Source: Musicola paradisiaca NCPPB 2511 (GTDB taxonomy: Bacteria > Pseudomonadota > Gammaproteobacteria > Enterobacterales > Enterobacteriaceae). Taken from it: DNA of 50,040 bases. Position numbers and translations under genes: made by a program. Shown in pieces: positions 34,272 to 44,884 of the stretch; the first letter of the stretch is position 1, and the number at the start of each line of letters is the position of its first letter. A model generated the notes under the pieces. It was given only the letters and a program-made list of their open reading frames with translations, was not told the DNA's origin and ran no database searches. The stretch is taken from positions 4,560,909-4,610,948 of the forward strand of contig NZ_CM001857.1 in NCBI RefSeq assembly GCF_000400505.1, read 5' to 3'.

Positions 34272-35006
34272 ATGGACAATCTTAATCTGAACAAACATAT
34301 CTCCGGTCAGTTCAACGCCGAGCTGGAAAGCATTCGTACCCAAGTGTTGACCATGGGCGGGCTGGTGGAGCAGCAGTTGACAGACGCCATCACCGCGATG
34401 CACAACCAGGATGCAGAACTGGCGCAGCGAGTGGTTGAAGGCGACGCCAAAGTCAACATGATGGAAGTGAGCATTGACGAGGCGTGCGTGCGTATCATCG
34501 CCAAGCGTCAGCCAACCGCCAGCGATCTACGGCTGGTGATGGCGATCATCAAGACCATTTCTGAACTGGAGCGCATCGGCGACGTGGCGGATAAAATCTG
34601 CCGTACCGCACTGGAGAAATTCTCCCATCAGCATCAGCCGTTGTTGGTAAGCCTGGAGTCGTTGGGCAACCACACTGTCCAGATGTTGCACGATGTGCTG
34701 GATGCATTCGCCCGCATGGATCTGGATGAAGCCAAGCGGATCTACCTGGAAGATAAAAAGGTAGATAAAGAGTACGAGGGTATCGTCCGTCAATTGATGA
34801 CCTACATGATGGAAGATACGCGCACCATTCCCAGCGTGCTGACTGCACTGTTCTGCGCCCGTTCCATCGAGCGCATCGGCGACCGGTGCCAGAATATTTG
34901 CGAATTCATTTTCTATTTCGTGAAAGGGCAGGATTTCCGGCATCTGGGCGGCGATGCACTGGAGAAACTGCTGTCGCGGCAAGATAGCGGGCAAACGCCG
35001 GAATAA
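34272..35006 (+). CDS. phoU: Phosphate signalling regulator PhoU
   Basis: 244 aa (241 in E. coli). Two three-helix PhoU bundles are present, with the repeated metal-binding type segments [14 protein letters not shown] (first half) and [16 protein letters not shown] (second half). It links PstSCAB to the PhoR/PhoB two-component system and keeps the Pho regulon off when Pi is plentiful. The ATG at 34272 has GGGAG upstream. It ends with a strong terminator. Confidence 0.97.
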   Translation: MDNLNLNKHISGQFNAELESIRTQVLTMGGLVEQQLTDAITAMHNQDAELAQRVVEGDAKVNMMEVSIDEACVRIIAKRQPTASDLRLVMAIIKTISELERIGDVADKICRTALEKFSHQHQPLLVSLESLGNHTVQMLHDVLDAFARMDLDEAKRIYLEDKKVDKEYEGIVRQLMTYMMEDTRTIPSVLTALFCARSIERIGDRCQNICEFIFYFVKGQDFRHLGGDALEKLLSRQDSGQTPE

Positions 35007-35027
35007 TCTTTTGCCGAAGTGACTAAA

Positions 35028-35057
35028 AACACTCTGCTCCGCAGAGTGTTTTTTTTA
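35028..35057 (+). terminator. pst-phoU terminator
   Basis: A 10-bp perfect stem AACACTCTGC / GCAGAGTGTT, loop TCC, followed by TTTTTT. Confidence 0.94.
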
Positions 35058-35093
35058 TTGTCAGCGTTAAACCACCTCCTCGGGAGGTGGTGA
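35051..35093 (+). repeat. 43-nt hairpin repeat, copy 2
   Basis: It starts in the phoU terminator U-tract and contains ACCACCTCC TCG GGAGGTGGT (35071-35091). It is 41/43 identical to the reverse complement of 6671-6713, with the two differences adjacent in the linker (GT versus TG). Both copies have the same position relative to a terminator. Confidence 0.75.
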
Positions 35094-35205
35094 TTGTTTT
35101 CCGATCGTGCCGGTTGGTTATAACGACCGTCAGCCGATGCCGCGGGCTTGTCGTCGGTGTGTGATGCACGACCGCGTCGCCATGCTTTGTCGTCGCCTTC
35201 TGGAT

Positions 35206-35240
35206 ATAACATAAGGTTATATTATGGCTGTTTATGTTAT
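35206..35240. promoter_or_regulatory. Inverted repeat, candidate operator of the amino-acid transporter
   Basis: ATAACATAA (35206-35214) and TTATGTTAT (35232-35240) are perfect inverted 9-mers with a 17-bp spacer. A possible -10 (TATATT, 35249-35254) has no good -35, as in activator-dependent promoters. The regulator is unknown. Confidence 0.55.
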
Positions 35241-35309
35241 TTCCTGCGTATATTCCCCGCTGATAGCCTGCAATTAGACAAATTAACAGCAGGTTAGAGG
35301 CGAATAAAA

Positions 35310-36146
35310 ATGAAGAAGCAGGTTTTTGCATTAACGCTTTTGGCGGGGTTGGTTTTTCTCTCTGGCGCCGCGCAGGCAGATAAACTGGATGATATTCAGA
35401 AAGCGGGTGTGGTGAAGGTGGCGGTCTTTGACAGCAATCCGCCGTTCGGTTATGTGGATCCGCAAAGCAAGAAACTGGTGGGTTATGACGTGGATGTCGC
35501 AGAGGCCATCGGCAAGGCGCTGGGCGTCAAGGTCGAATTGCGCGCCACCAATCCGGCAAACCGCATCCCACTGCTGACGTCGAAAAAAGTGGATCTGATC
35601 TCCGCCAATTTCACCATTACTGATGAGCGCGCCAAACAGGTGAACTTCAGCATTCCCTACTTTGCAACCGGGCAAAAATTCATTGCCCGCAAAGGTGCGC
35701 TGAAAACACCGGACGATATCAAAACCCTGCGTATCGGCGCAGATAAAGGCACCGTGCAGGAAATTACGCTGCGTGAGCATTTCCCCAGCGCGAAGGTGAT
35801 TTCCTACGACGATACCCCACTGGCATTCGCCGCGCTGCGTAACGGCAACGTTCAGGCGATTACTCAGGACGACGCCAAGTTGGTCGGGTTGCTGGGGAAC
35901 CTGCCCGCCGATCAGAAAGCCGGTTTCGAAATTTCTCCGTTCAGCATTACCAAAGAATATCAAGGTATTGGCGTGCCGAAGGGGGAAGATCGCCTGACCC
36001 AAAAAATCAACGAGGTACTGCTGAATCTGGAAAAACAGGGTGATGCCGTGAAAATTTACAACCGCTGGTTCGGGCCGGACACTAAATCTGCCCAGCCGCG
36101 CGGCGATTTCAAATTCGCACCGTTGGATCAGCAGCCAAAAGCCTGA
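35310..36146 (+). CDS. Amino-acid ABC transporter, periplasmic binding protein (family 3)
   Basis: 278 aa. The signal peptide (MKKQVFALTLLAGLVFLSGA..AQA) is cut before DKLDDIQ. Family-3 solute-binding signatures are present: GYDVDVAEAIGKALGVKVEL and the ligand-binding segment LISANFTITDERAK. Homologues bind polar or acidic amino acids; the exact substrate cannot be told by eye. The C-terminal PRGDFKFAPLDQQPKA tail is an extension. It is followed by two permease genes after a 285-bp gap containing a palindromic repeat and a terminator-like hairpin. No ATPase gene is in the cluster. Confidence 0.88.
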   Translation: MKKQVFALTLLAGLVFLSGAAQADKLDDIQKAGVVKVAVFDSNPPFGYVDPQSKKLVGYDVDVAEAIGKALGVKVELRATNPANRIPLLTSKKVDLISANFTITDERAKQVNFSIPYFATGQKFIARKGALKTPDDIKTLRIGADKGTVQEITLREHFPSAKVISYDDTPLAFAALRNGNVQAITQDDAKLVGLLGNLPADQKAGFEISPFSITKEYQGIGVPKGEDRLTQKINEVLLNLEKQGDAVKIYNRWFGPDTKSAQPRGDFKFAPLDQQPKA

Positions 36147-36211
36147 TGGGCGCGCGCCTCGTGAGATCGTCAGCGCGGCGCGGTTAACGTTTTCCTTCTG
36201 TTGTTTATATG

Positions 36212-36359
36212 TACCCGTCATATCGAATGTTGCAGGTGATTGGCTTTATGACTCGTCCTTTTGGGGCCAATGCGAGTAAATCCGCTCCCGAGCGTCTTTT
36301 CATCGACGTCTGGAGAGGTGTAAGGCCACCGTTTTCCCGCAACCCGAAGTGTTTGGGTA
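36212..36359. repeat. Decayed palindromic intergenic repeat (YPAL/ERIC-like)
   Basis: The left end TACCCGTCATATCGAATGTT then GCAGG, and the right end CCGCAACCCGAAGTGTTTGG then GTA, are imperfect inverted repeats of the form TACCC..TTGC.GG. From memory, similar 130-170 bp elements ending in TATACCC / GGGTATA with TTGCAGG arms are common between genes in Enterobacterales. This copy is diverged. The element class is inferred; the terminal inverted repeats are visible. Confidence 0.55.
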
Positions 36360-36396
36360 TGAATGTAAACACGCCGTCATTGATTGTCGTGGCTTT

Positions 36397-36425
36397 GCCC
36401 CCCGTCGTGGGGGCCTTATTTTTTT
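36397..36425 (+). terminator. Terminator-like attenuator before the permease gene
   Basis: GCCCCC / GGGGGC, a 6-bp all-GC stem with a 6-nt loop, followed by CTTATTTTTTT. The permease ATG is only 6 nt after the U-tract and has no clear Shine-Dalgarno. Confidence 0.65.
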
Positions 36426-36431
36426 CTGATT

Positions 36432-37172
36432 ATGCTGACTCAATCCGCACAACACATTGTTGAATGGCTGCTGGCTCCGCAGTACCTGCTGTGGTTATGG
36501 CAGGGTTTTCTGATGACATTGGGGATGGCTGCCGGCACTGTCGTGCTGGCTACCCTGCTGGGGCTGGCGCTGGCCGCCGTTCGTGACAGCCAGTGGCTGC
36601 CGCTGCGTTGGCTGGTCGTGGCGTACTGCGCGTTGTTTCGCAATACGCCGTTGCTGGTGCAGCTGTTTTTCTGGTATTTCGGTGCCGGGCAACTGTTGCC
36701 GGAATGCCTGATGCAGTGGCTGAATACGCCTCATACCTTATTGTTTTCCTTTCTGAGCTGGCCATCGTTTGAGTTTTTGGCCGGGTTGTTTGGCCTGACG
36801 CTCTATTCCGCCGCGTTTATTTCCGAAGAGGTTCGGGCCGGGATCGCCGGTGTCGCTGGTGGGCAAAAGTACGCTGCCTGCGCGCTGGGGTTAACTCACT
36901 GGCAGGCGATGCGCTATGTGGTGCTGCCGCAGGCGTTGAAGATTGCGTTGCCGCCGCTGCTGGGACAGTACATGAATATCATCAAGAACTCGTCGCTGAC
37001 GATGGCGATTGGCGTAGCGGAGCTGTCTTACGCATCCCGCCAGGTGGAAACCGAAACGCTGCGCACGTTCCAGGCGTTTGGCGTCGCCACCGTGTTATAC
37101 ATTGCCGTCATCGCCTGTCTGGAAGGGTGGGGGATGTGGCGTCAGCACCGGCAGCCGATAAAGGGGCACTGA
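36432..37172 (+). CDS. Amino-acid ABC transporter permease (HisQ/HisM type), first
   Basis: 246 aa. It is a polar-amino-acid type permease with an N-terminal hydrophobic segment, FRNTPLLVQLFFWYFG (typical of the family), EEVRAGIAGVAGGQKYAACALG (EAA loop region) and LPPLLGQYMNIIKNSSLTMAIG. The ATG at 36432 was chosen because the family N-terminus starts here; an upstream in-frame start at 36384 would span the attenuator hairpin. It is followed 1 nt later by a second permease. Substrate unknown. Confidence 0.88.
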   Translation: MLTQSAQHIVEWLLAPQYLLWLWQGFLMTLGMAAGTVVLATLLGLALAAVRDSQWLPLRWLVVAYCALFRNTPLLVQLFFWYFGAGQLLPECLMQWLNTPHTLLFSFLSWPSFEFLAGLFGLTLYSAAFISEEVRAGIAGVAGGQKYAACALGLTHWQAMRYVVLPQALKIALPPLLGQYMNIIKNSSLTMAIGVAELSYASRQVETETLRTFQAFGVATVLYIAVIACLEGWGMWRQHRQPIKGH

Positions 37173-37173
37173 G

Positions 37174-37908
37174 ATGGATTTCACCATTATCCGCGATAAC
37201 GTTGGCTATCTGATGTGGGGCACTTTCCCCGATGGGCCGTTAGGCGGTGCGGCGTTGACGTTGGCGCTTAGCCTGATGGCCGGTACGGCGTCGGCGCTGT
37301 TGGGAACCCTGCTGGGCGTTGCGCTGGCGATGAGCCGAGGCTGGCCCGGCGCGGCGCTGGCGGCGGTACTGGGATTTTTTCGCGCTATTCCAGTCATCAT
37401 GCTGATTTTCTGGACGTATTTCCTGTTGCCGATGCTATTTGGCGTGGATATCCCGGAAATAACCACGGTAGTTTGCGCGCTGGCGCTGATCGCGTCTGCT
37501 TATCTGGCGCATGGCGTCAAAGCCGGCATTGCGGCAATAGGTCGCGGCCAGTGGCAGGCGGGGTTGTCGCTGGGGTTTGGTCGCTGGCGGGTTTTGCGTT
37601 ATATCGTCCTGCCGCAAGCGCTGCGCATGATGGTGCCTTCCTTTATCAATCAGTGGATTTCGCTGATCAAGGATACGTCGCTGGCGTACATCGTAGGTGT
37701 GGGTGAACTGACGTTTCTGGCGACGCAGGTCAACAATCGCAGCATGGTGTATCCGATGGAGGTGTTTCTGTTTGTCGCGCTGGTTTACTTCCTGCTTTGT
37801 CTGACGCTCGATCTGGCGGCCAACGCCGTCAGCCGCCGCTTTCACCATCGCCTTCGGCAGAGTCGGCAGTCGACGGCGCCTGTTCAACCGGCCCCGCAGG
37901 GCGGTTGA
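37174..37908 (+). CDS. Amino-acid ABC transporter permease (HisQ/HisM type), second
   Basis: 244 aa, paralogous to the previous protein. It contains FFRAIPVIMLIFWTYFLLP, the EAA-type segment AHGVKAGIAAIGRGQWQAGLS then LGFGRWR, and PSFINQWISLIKDTSLAYIV. The two permeases would form a heterodimer. The expected ATP-binding gene does not follow; the next gene is yieH on the other strand, its stop only 10 bp away. Confidence 0.88.
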   Translation: MDFTIIRDNVGYLMWGTFPDGPLGGAALTLALSLMAGTASALLGTLLGVALAMSRGWPGAALAAVLGFFRAIPVIMLIFWTYFLLPMLFGVDIPEITTVVCALALIASAYLAHGVKAGIAAIGRGQWQAGLSLGFGRWRVLRYIVLPQALRMMVPSFINQWISLIKDTSLAYIVGVGELTFLATQVNNRSMVYPMEVFLFVALVYFLLCLTLDLAANAVSRRFHHRLRQSRQSTAPVQPAPQGG

Positions 37909-37917
37909 GCTGCGCGA

Positions 37918-38586
37918 TCAGTTCGCGGTAATGCGCCAGCCCCTTTCTTGCCAGAGCGTCGGAAGCTGGTGCATATCGTCAAACATGGTTACTAGCGGGT
38001 GATGAATGGGGGCATTGTGTTCATCAGCACAGTAATAAAACACCGGGATGCCGGCGGCGATGCCCGCCTGGGTGCCGGATACCGAGTCTTCCACCAAAAT
38101 ACAGTTTTCGGTTGTTACGCCCATCGCTTGCGCTGCGTGGTACAGCAATGTCGGGTCGGGCTTCCATTTACGAATATCGTAACCGCTGTATAGCCGGTCT
38201 TCGAAAAAGCTCAGCAGACCGGTCAGCCCGAGAGAGTGCTGCATTTTGCTTACCGGCCCGTTGGATACCACCGCCGTCGGCACCTGCAATTTTTCCAATA
38301 CCTGGCGCACGCCGGGGATCGGTTCGAGCGATTCTTCGAATAAACGGGCCACCTCCTGCCGGAAATGACGCTCCAGTTGTTCTACCGAGGCGTTCAGACC
38401 GAAGCGGGCGCTGACGCGATCGATGATGTCATACAGTTTCATTCCCTTGAATTCTTTGATGACGTCCGTCAGCGGCAGCTCGATGCCATGTGGAATAAAG
38501 ATATTCACGTATGCCTGACAGCAAATCACTTCGCTATCGACCAGCGTACCGTCGCAGTCGAAAAAAACGCACTCAATGTGGGACAT
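37918..38586 (-). CDS. yieH: HAD-family phosphatase YieH
   Basis: 222 aa (221 in E. coli). HAD motif I DCDGTLVDSE, motif II VVSNGP, and motif III/IV KPDPTLLYHAAQAMG .. CILVEDSVSG. The E. coli enzyme dephosphorylates 6-phosphogluconate and related compounds. It is convergent with the transporter operon and divergent from adeP, the same neighbour as in E. coli (yieG-yieH). Confidence 0.93.
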   Translation of the reverse strand: MSHIECVFFDCDGTLVDSEVICCQAYVNIFIPHGIELPLTDVIKEFKGMKLYDIIDRVSARFGLNASVEQLERHFRQEVARLFEESLEPIPGVRQVLEKLQVPTAVVSNGPVSKMQHSLGLTGLLSFFEDRLYSGYDIRKWKPDPTLLYHAAQAMGVTTENCILVEDSVSGTQAGIAAGIPVFYYCADEHNAPIHHPLVTMFDDMHQLPTLWQERGWRITAN

Positions 38587-38737
38587 GGCTGTTGCCTTTG
38601 TGGAGGGATGGACAGAAACAGATTGCCACTTTACCCCAGAGGCGATGCGTTCAACAACGGCATGGCCGGGCGCGAAAAACGGTTTCCTGCCGGGAATTGG
38701 CGACGACTCGCAGCCCTATCCGTCGGCTGTAAAAAAA

Positions 38738-38790
38738 GCCGGGATGCATGTTAACGTCCTTACCTTTTGTTATAGGATACCCGGCGTTTT
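38738..38790 (+). other. Hairpin-prone leader upstream of adeP
   Basis: GCCGGG (38738-38743), preceded by a run of seven A, and CCCGGC (38780-38785), followed by GTTTTT, can pair around a 36-nt loop. It may be a terminator-like fold in an adeP leader or a 3' end for a transcript from the left. Tentative. Confidence 0.4.
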
Positions 38791-38815
38791 TCTTTCCTTT
38801 CTTTAGGTCTTAATC

Positions 38816-40153
38816 ATGGATAAATCGCAGACGGGCTCTGCCGTTGGGGTAGGGCTGTTGGAGCGCATGTTCAAATTGCAACAACACGGCACTACGGCAC
38901 GCACGGAAATCATTGCGGGGTTTACTACCTTTTTGACAATGGTCTACATCGTATTTGTTAACCCGCAAATTCTGGGCGTGGCCGGTATGGACACGCAAGC
39001 CGTGTTTGTCACTACCTGCCTGATTGCTGCATTTGGCAGTATTTTCATGGGGATGCTGGCTAACCTTCCGGTCGCGTTGGCGCCGGCGATGGGGCTGAAC
39101 GCTTTCTTTGCGTTTGTGGTGGTCGGTACGATGGGGCTGCCGTGGCAGGTGGCGATGGGCGCTGTGTTCTGGGGGGCGATCGGTTTCCTGTTGCTGACGA
39201 TTTTCCAGGTGCGTTACTGGATGGTAGCCAATATCCCGCAGAGCCTGCGTCTGGGGATCGCCAGCGGTATCGGTCTGTTTATTGCGATGATCGGCCTGAA
39301 AAATGCCGGCATTATCGTTCCTAATCCGGAAACCATTGTGGCGGTGGGGAAACTGATGTCTCATCGCGTATTGCTGGGTGTGTTGGGTTTTTTCATCATT
39401 GTGGTGTTGGCGTCCCGTAATATTCATGCAGCCGTACTGATCTCCATTGCCGTTACCACCATGCTGGGTCTGGCGCTGGGCGATGTGAACTATACCGGGA
39501 TCTTCTCGGTACCACCGAGCGTCAACAACGTGGTGGGTCAGGTGGATTTGGCGGGCTCTCTAAATCTGGGGCTGTCCGGTGTGATTTTTTCCTTCATGCT
39601 GGTTAATTTGTTCGATTCCTCCGGTACGTTGATCGGCGTCACCGATAAAGCGGGTCTTACTGACGCTCGCGGCAAATTCCCGAACATGAAGCGGGCGCTG
39701 TATGTCGACAGCATCAGCTCTGTCGTTGGCGCTTTCATCGGCACCTCTTCCGTTACAGCCTATGTCGAAAGTTCGTCCGGCGTGTCCATCGGCGGGCGCA
39801 CCGGCCTGACCGCAGTCGTCGTCGGGCTGCTGTTTTTGCTGGTGATGTTCCTGTCGCCGCTGGCGGGAATGGTTCCGGCTTATGCCGCCGCCGGCGCGTT
39901 AATCTATGTGGGGGTGCTGATGACGTCCAGCCTGGCGCGTGTGCGTTGGGACGATCTGACCGACGCCGTACCGGCGTTTGTAACCGCCGTTATGATGCCG
40001 TTCAGCTTTTCCATTACCGAAGGGATTGCGCTGGGCTTTATCTCTTATGCGGTAATGAAGGCGGCAACCGGACGCTGGCGTGAAATCAGCCCGTGCGTCA
40101 TGGTGGTCGCCGCATTATTCCTGCTGAAAATCGTTTTTATCGACGCGCACTGA
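38816..40153 (+). CDS. adeP: Adenine permease AdeP (YieG)
   Basis: 445 aa, same as E. coli. AzgA/NCS2-like purine:H+ symporter with about 12-14 membrane segments. Family segments include EIIAGFTTFLTMVYIVFVNP, PVALAPAMGLNAFFAFVVV and NLFDSSGTLIGVTDKAG. It imports adenine for salvage. The neighbours yieH and yieE are the same as in E. coli. Confidence 0.95.
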   Translation: MDKSQTGSAVGVGLLERMFKLQQHGTTARTEIIAGFTTFLTMVYIVFVNPQILGVAGMDTQAVFVTTCLIAAFGSIFMGMLANLPVALAPAMGLNAFFAFVVVGTMGLPWQVAMGAVFWGAIGFLLLTIFQVRYWMVANIPQSLRLGIASGIGLFIAMIGLKNAGIIVPNPETIVAVGKLMSHRVLLGVLGFFIIVVLASRNIHAAVLISIAVTTMLGLALGDVNYTGIFSVPPSVNNVVGQVDLAGSLNLGLSGVIFSFMLVNLFDSSGTLIGVTDKAGLTDARGKFPNMKRALYVDSISSVVGAFIGTSSVTAYVESSSGVSIGGRTGLTAVVVGLLFLLVMFLSPLAGMVPAYAAAGALIYVGVLMTSSLARVRWDDLTDAVPAFVTAVMMPFSFSITEGIALGFISYAVMKAATGRWREISPCVMVVAALFLLKIVFIDAH

Positions 40154-40221
40154 TAACGGGCCGTATCTCGATCGCGGGATACGGCGCCGAAATGTGTTGC
40201 CCTGAGCCGGCGTAGCGGCGT

Positions 40222-40968
40222 TCAGATCACGTACTGCGGCGAGACTTTCTCCGCCGAATGGCTGATAAGCCGCATGTAGCGTCTGGACTGATGCTGCTGA
40301 TGGACAATCTCTCCCGATTTCCGCATACCGTAGGCCGAGGTGTAGTTCCACAACACCAGACGGCTGAGTCTGGGCGTGTGGGCGCAAGCCCAGGCCAGGT
40401 AGTCATCGACATCGCTGATGACTTCCACGTCCGGAATATGCCTGGCGCGCAGCCGACCAGAAGCCGGATGAAGTTTCAGTGATTCTGGGCCGTTGCGAAA
40501 ACCGGGGATTTTCAACACCGACTGGCGGATCGTGCACAGTTGTGTCGCGGCCTCTAGCGGATCTAATTGAGCATCGATCCAGGCTTTCTCCGCATGCGAT
40601 AAGGGTTGCAGCGGTTCGGGCGGCGTTTGCTGGGAACGAAAGCGGACTATCTCCACATCCATCCCGACTTTCCCTTCCTCGCTGAGCAGGATCGCAATGG
40701 TATTGCCGGCATAGCCCAGACTGAAATCGGGCAGGTGGGGATCAACAAAACAAGGTCTTCCATTAGGGGAAATCATTAAAGGTGGGAGAACCGGATAGCC
40801 AAAAAAATAGAACATCATTTCTGCTAGCAGCGCGCGGCTTTTCAGATAACGTTCCCGGCGTTTCACTGAAAAGCTGTGCGTGGATAGTATAAGGTCATCC
40901 GATAACCGCTGCAGATCGGGTAGCGCTTCCGTGCTTGTCCACCTGACGAAATGGCAGGTCATATTCAC
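40222..40968 (-). CDS. yieE: 4'-phosphopantetheinyl transferase superfamily protein YieE
   Basis: 248 aa. It has the Mg-binding signature GKVGMDVEIV and, in place of the usual WxxKEAxxK, TIRQSVLK, like the E. coli YieE version as I recall it. The RERYLKSRALLAEMMFYFFG N-terminal region fits. PPTases attach the phosphopantetheine arm to carrier proteins; the target of YieE is uncertain. It is convergent with adeP (68 bp apart). Whether it serves a siderophore or other synthase cannot be said from this window. Confidence 0.85.
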   Translation of the reverse strand: MNMTCHFVRWTSTEALPDLQRLSDDLILSTHSFSVKRRERYLKSRALLAEMMFYFFGYPVLPPLMISPNGRPCFVDPHLPDFSLGYAGNTIAILLSEEGKVGMDVEIVRFRSQQTPPEPLQPLSHAEKAWIDAQLDPLEAATQLCTIRQSVLKIPGFRNGPESLKLHPASGRLRARHIPDVEVISDVDDYLAWACAHTPRLSRLVLWNYTSAYGMRKSGEIVHQQHQSRRYMRLISHSAEKVSPQYVI

Positions 40969-41528
40969 TCCATGATGACAACGAAACCTAATAATTATTT
41001 ATGGAATAACTGCTGTATTAAGAATATTACAGCTGCATATTATCAGACTAATATATGATCTAAAGAAAAACTGGTGGATAAATCGGCGACGATTATCCTT
41101 CCCTGAAAAGAATACGTCAAAAAACACTTTCTATTGAACTTGATTTTATTTCTGCTGAAACCGTCTCAGGTGTGTATCGCCTCATTATGAGGAGTTTTTC
41201 GTGGTGTCGTCCAGACATGCCCGTGAAGGTCTCTGACTTTATCGCCGGTAAATGGGGTTGGGCTCCATGTTGAGCCAGCGGCGCAAAGGCGTGTCTCACC
41301 ACGATGGGCAATGATAGGGGGACGCCGGCGGCGGCCGCACAGCCTGGCGGGATCCCGACAAACTGTGCTGGAACGTAGTAAAACCTTTCGCCCTGCTTGC
41401 GTGCCCCTAAAAAACTTCGTTTAAGCGCTCAGGGATTATCCTGTGTTCACTGCGCCACCTTGTTCGCGGCGTTGGGTTGCGAACAAAGCGTGAGGAATGA
41501 AAACAGCCTGCCCCTGGGCAGGATGTTT
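40969..41528. other. yieE-hydN-like intergenic region
   Basis: About 560 bp without a convincing gene. The part next to yieE (40970-41100) is A/T-rich and probably carries its promoter. The rest is G/C-rich with only short open readings (64 aa at 41117-41311, 74 aa at 41397-41621), none recognisable. It may be decayed coding DNA. Confidence 0.5.

Positions 41529-41531
<3 letters not shown>
41499..41531 (-). terminator. Possible terminator of the aegA-hydN-like operon
   Basis: Minus strand TGAAAACA ... TGTTTTCA with an inner CTGCC / GGCAG stem; it overlaps the stop codon of the upstream gene. The following T-run is short (TTTTCATTCC), so efficiency is unclear. Confidence 0.55.
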
Positions 41532-44173
<2,642 letters not shown>

Positions 44174-44262
44174 GGTGTCTGTTGTGATTACAGGCTGTGT
44201 TGCGCCGGAACTGCCTGCCGGGCAGGCGAGAAATAACGAAACCAGCCTGAGCGGGTCACTTA

Positions 44263-44472
44263 GAGCCTATCCCAATAAGGCTAATTCACTTGCCATTTTG
44301 AACCTGGGCAGTGCTCGAAACCCTCACGTACTACGTGTACGCTCTGGTTTGCTCGCTGCGTTCGCCCGTAGGGCCGGACAAAGCAATTGCCCGTTCAACA
44401 TGCGTTGCATGTTGTCTCCGCGCTGTCCGAGTCCAAACTGGCTACGCCAATTGCGCCTATTGAGAAAGGTTC
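44263..44472. mobile_element. MITE-like element, 210 bp
   Basis: Terminal inverted repeats GAGCCTATCCCAATA (44263-44277) and TATTGAGAAAGGTTC (44458-44472) match at 12 of 15 positions when one is reverse-complemented. TA is found near both ends (44261-44262; 44474-44475), as in Tc1/IS630-type insertions. No transposase is inside. Internal CAACATGC / GCATGTTG forms a hairpin. I believe similar sequence (containing ACGTACTACGTGTACGC) is repeated in Pectobacteriaceae genomes, but that is from memory. Confidence 0.55.
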
Positions 44473-44754
44473 TTAGAAAGTGATTCTGGAAGGGGGTGGG
44501 TACTTGTCTCGTCAGGAGAAAAAATAACGTTCCCTTCAATTATTGAGGGTTATCCTAACGACTCGGGTCAGCATGAATCTTGATATAGAACAGATAATGT
44601 GGGGTAAAAATAACCAAAATTTTTCATGCAGTTATCAAAAAAGACAAAAGCAGCCATTCGCAGCAATACATGATGAGAGTTTTATTAATCGAAAAATGAT
44701 CGTGAGAATATTTATGTTTGTTCGGGATATTTAATTTAGTTTTAGATGTGAAAT

Positions 44755-44850
44755 ATGTGGTTACTTATCTTAACGTTAAGCATAATAACTCCCGCCGTTG
44801 GCTGGATGCTGGCGTTATCAGGCATCTACCTCATTCATGAGAAACGCTGA
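44755..44850 (+). CDS. Candidate 31-residue small membrane protein
   Basis: The ATG at 44755 opens a 31-codon frame, MWLLILTLSIITPAVGWMLA then LSGIYLIHEKR and TGA. It is one uninterrupted hydrophobic helix with a helix-breaking proline and a short basic C-terminal tail (HEKR), typical of single-pass small membrane proteins. An in-frame TGA precedes the ATG, so this is the only start. It ends 34 nt before the CsgG-like gene. The ribosome-binding site is weak (GTGAAAT). I do not recognise a family. Confidence 0.5.
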   Translation: MWLLILTLSIITPAVGWMLALSGIYLIHEKR

Positions 44851-44884
44851 CCGGTATAACAATAATTTAGTAAGGGATTGGTCT

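Larger units (their letters stand above)
35007..35309. other. phoU to ABC-transporter intergenic region
   Basis: It holds the phoU terminator, hairpin repeat copy 2, and the control region of the next operon with a 9-bp inverted repeat (35206-35240). No gene seen. Confidence 0.6.
36147..36431. other. Gap between binding protein and permease: repeat plus terminator-like hairpin
   Basis: The 36212-36359 segment looks like a decayed palindromic intergenic repeat, and 36397-36425 like an attenuator. An 84-residue reading at 36209-36463 passes through both and is considered fortuitous. Confidence 0.6.

Noticed and set aside
36209-36463. 84-codon frame between the transporter genes
   Set aside because: It runs through the palindromic repeat and the terminator hairpin and overlaps the permease start.
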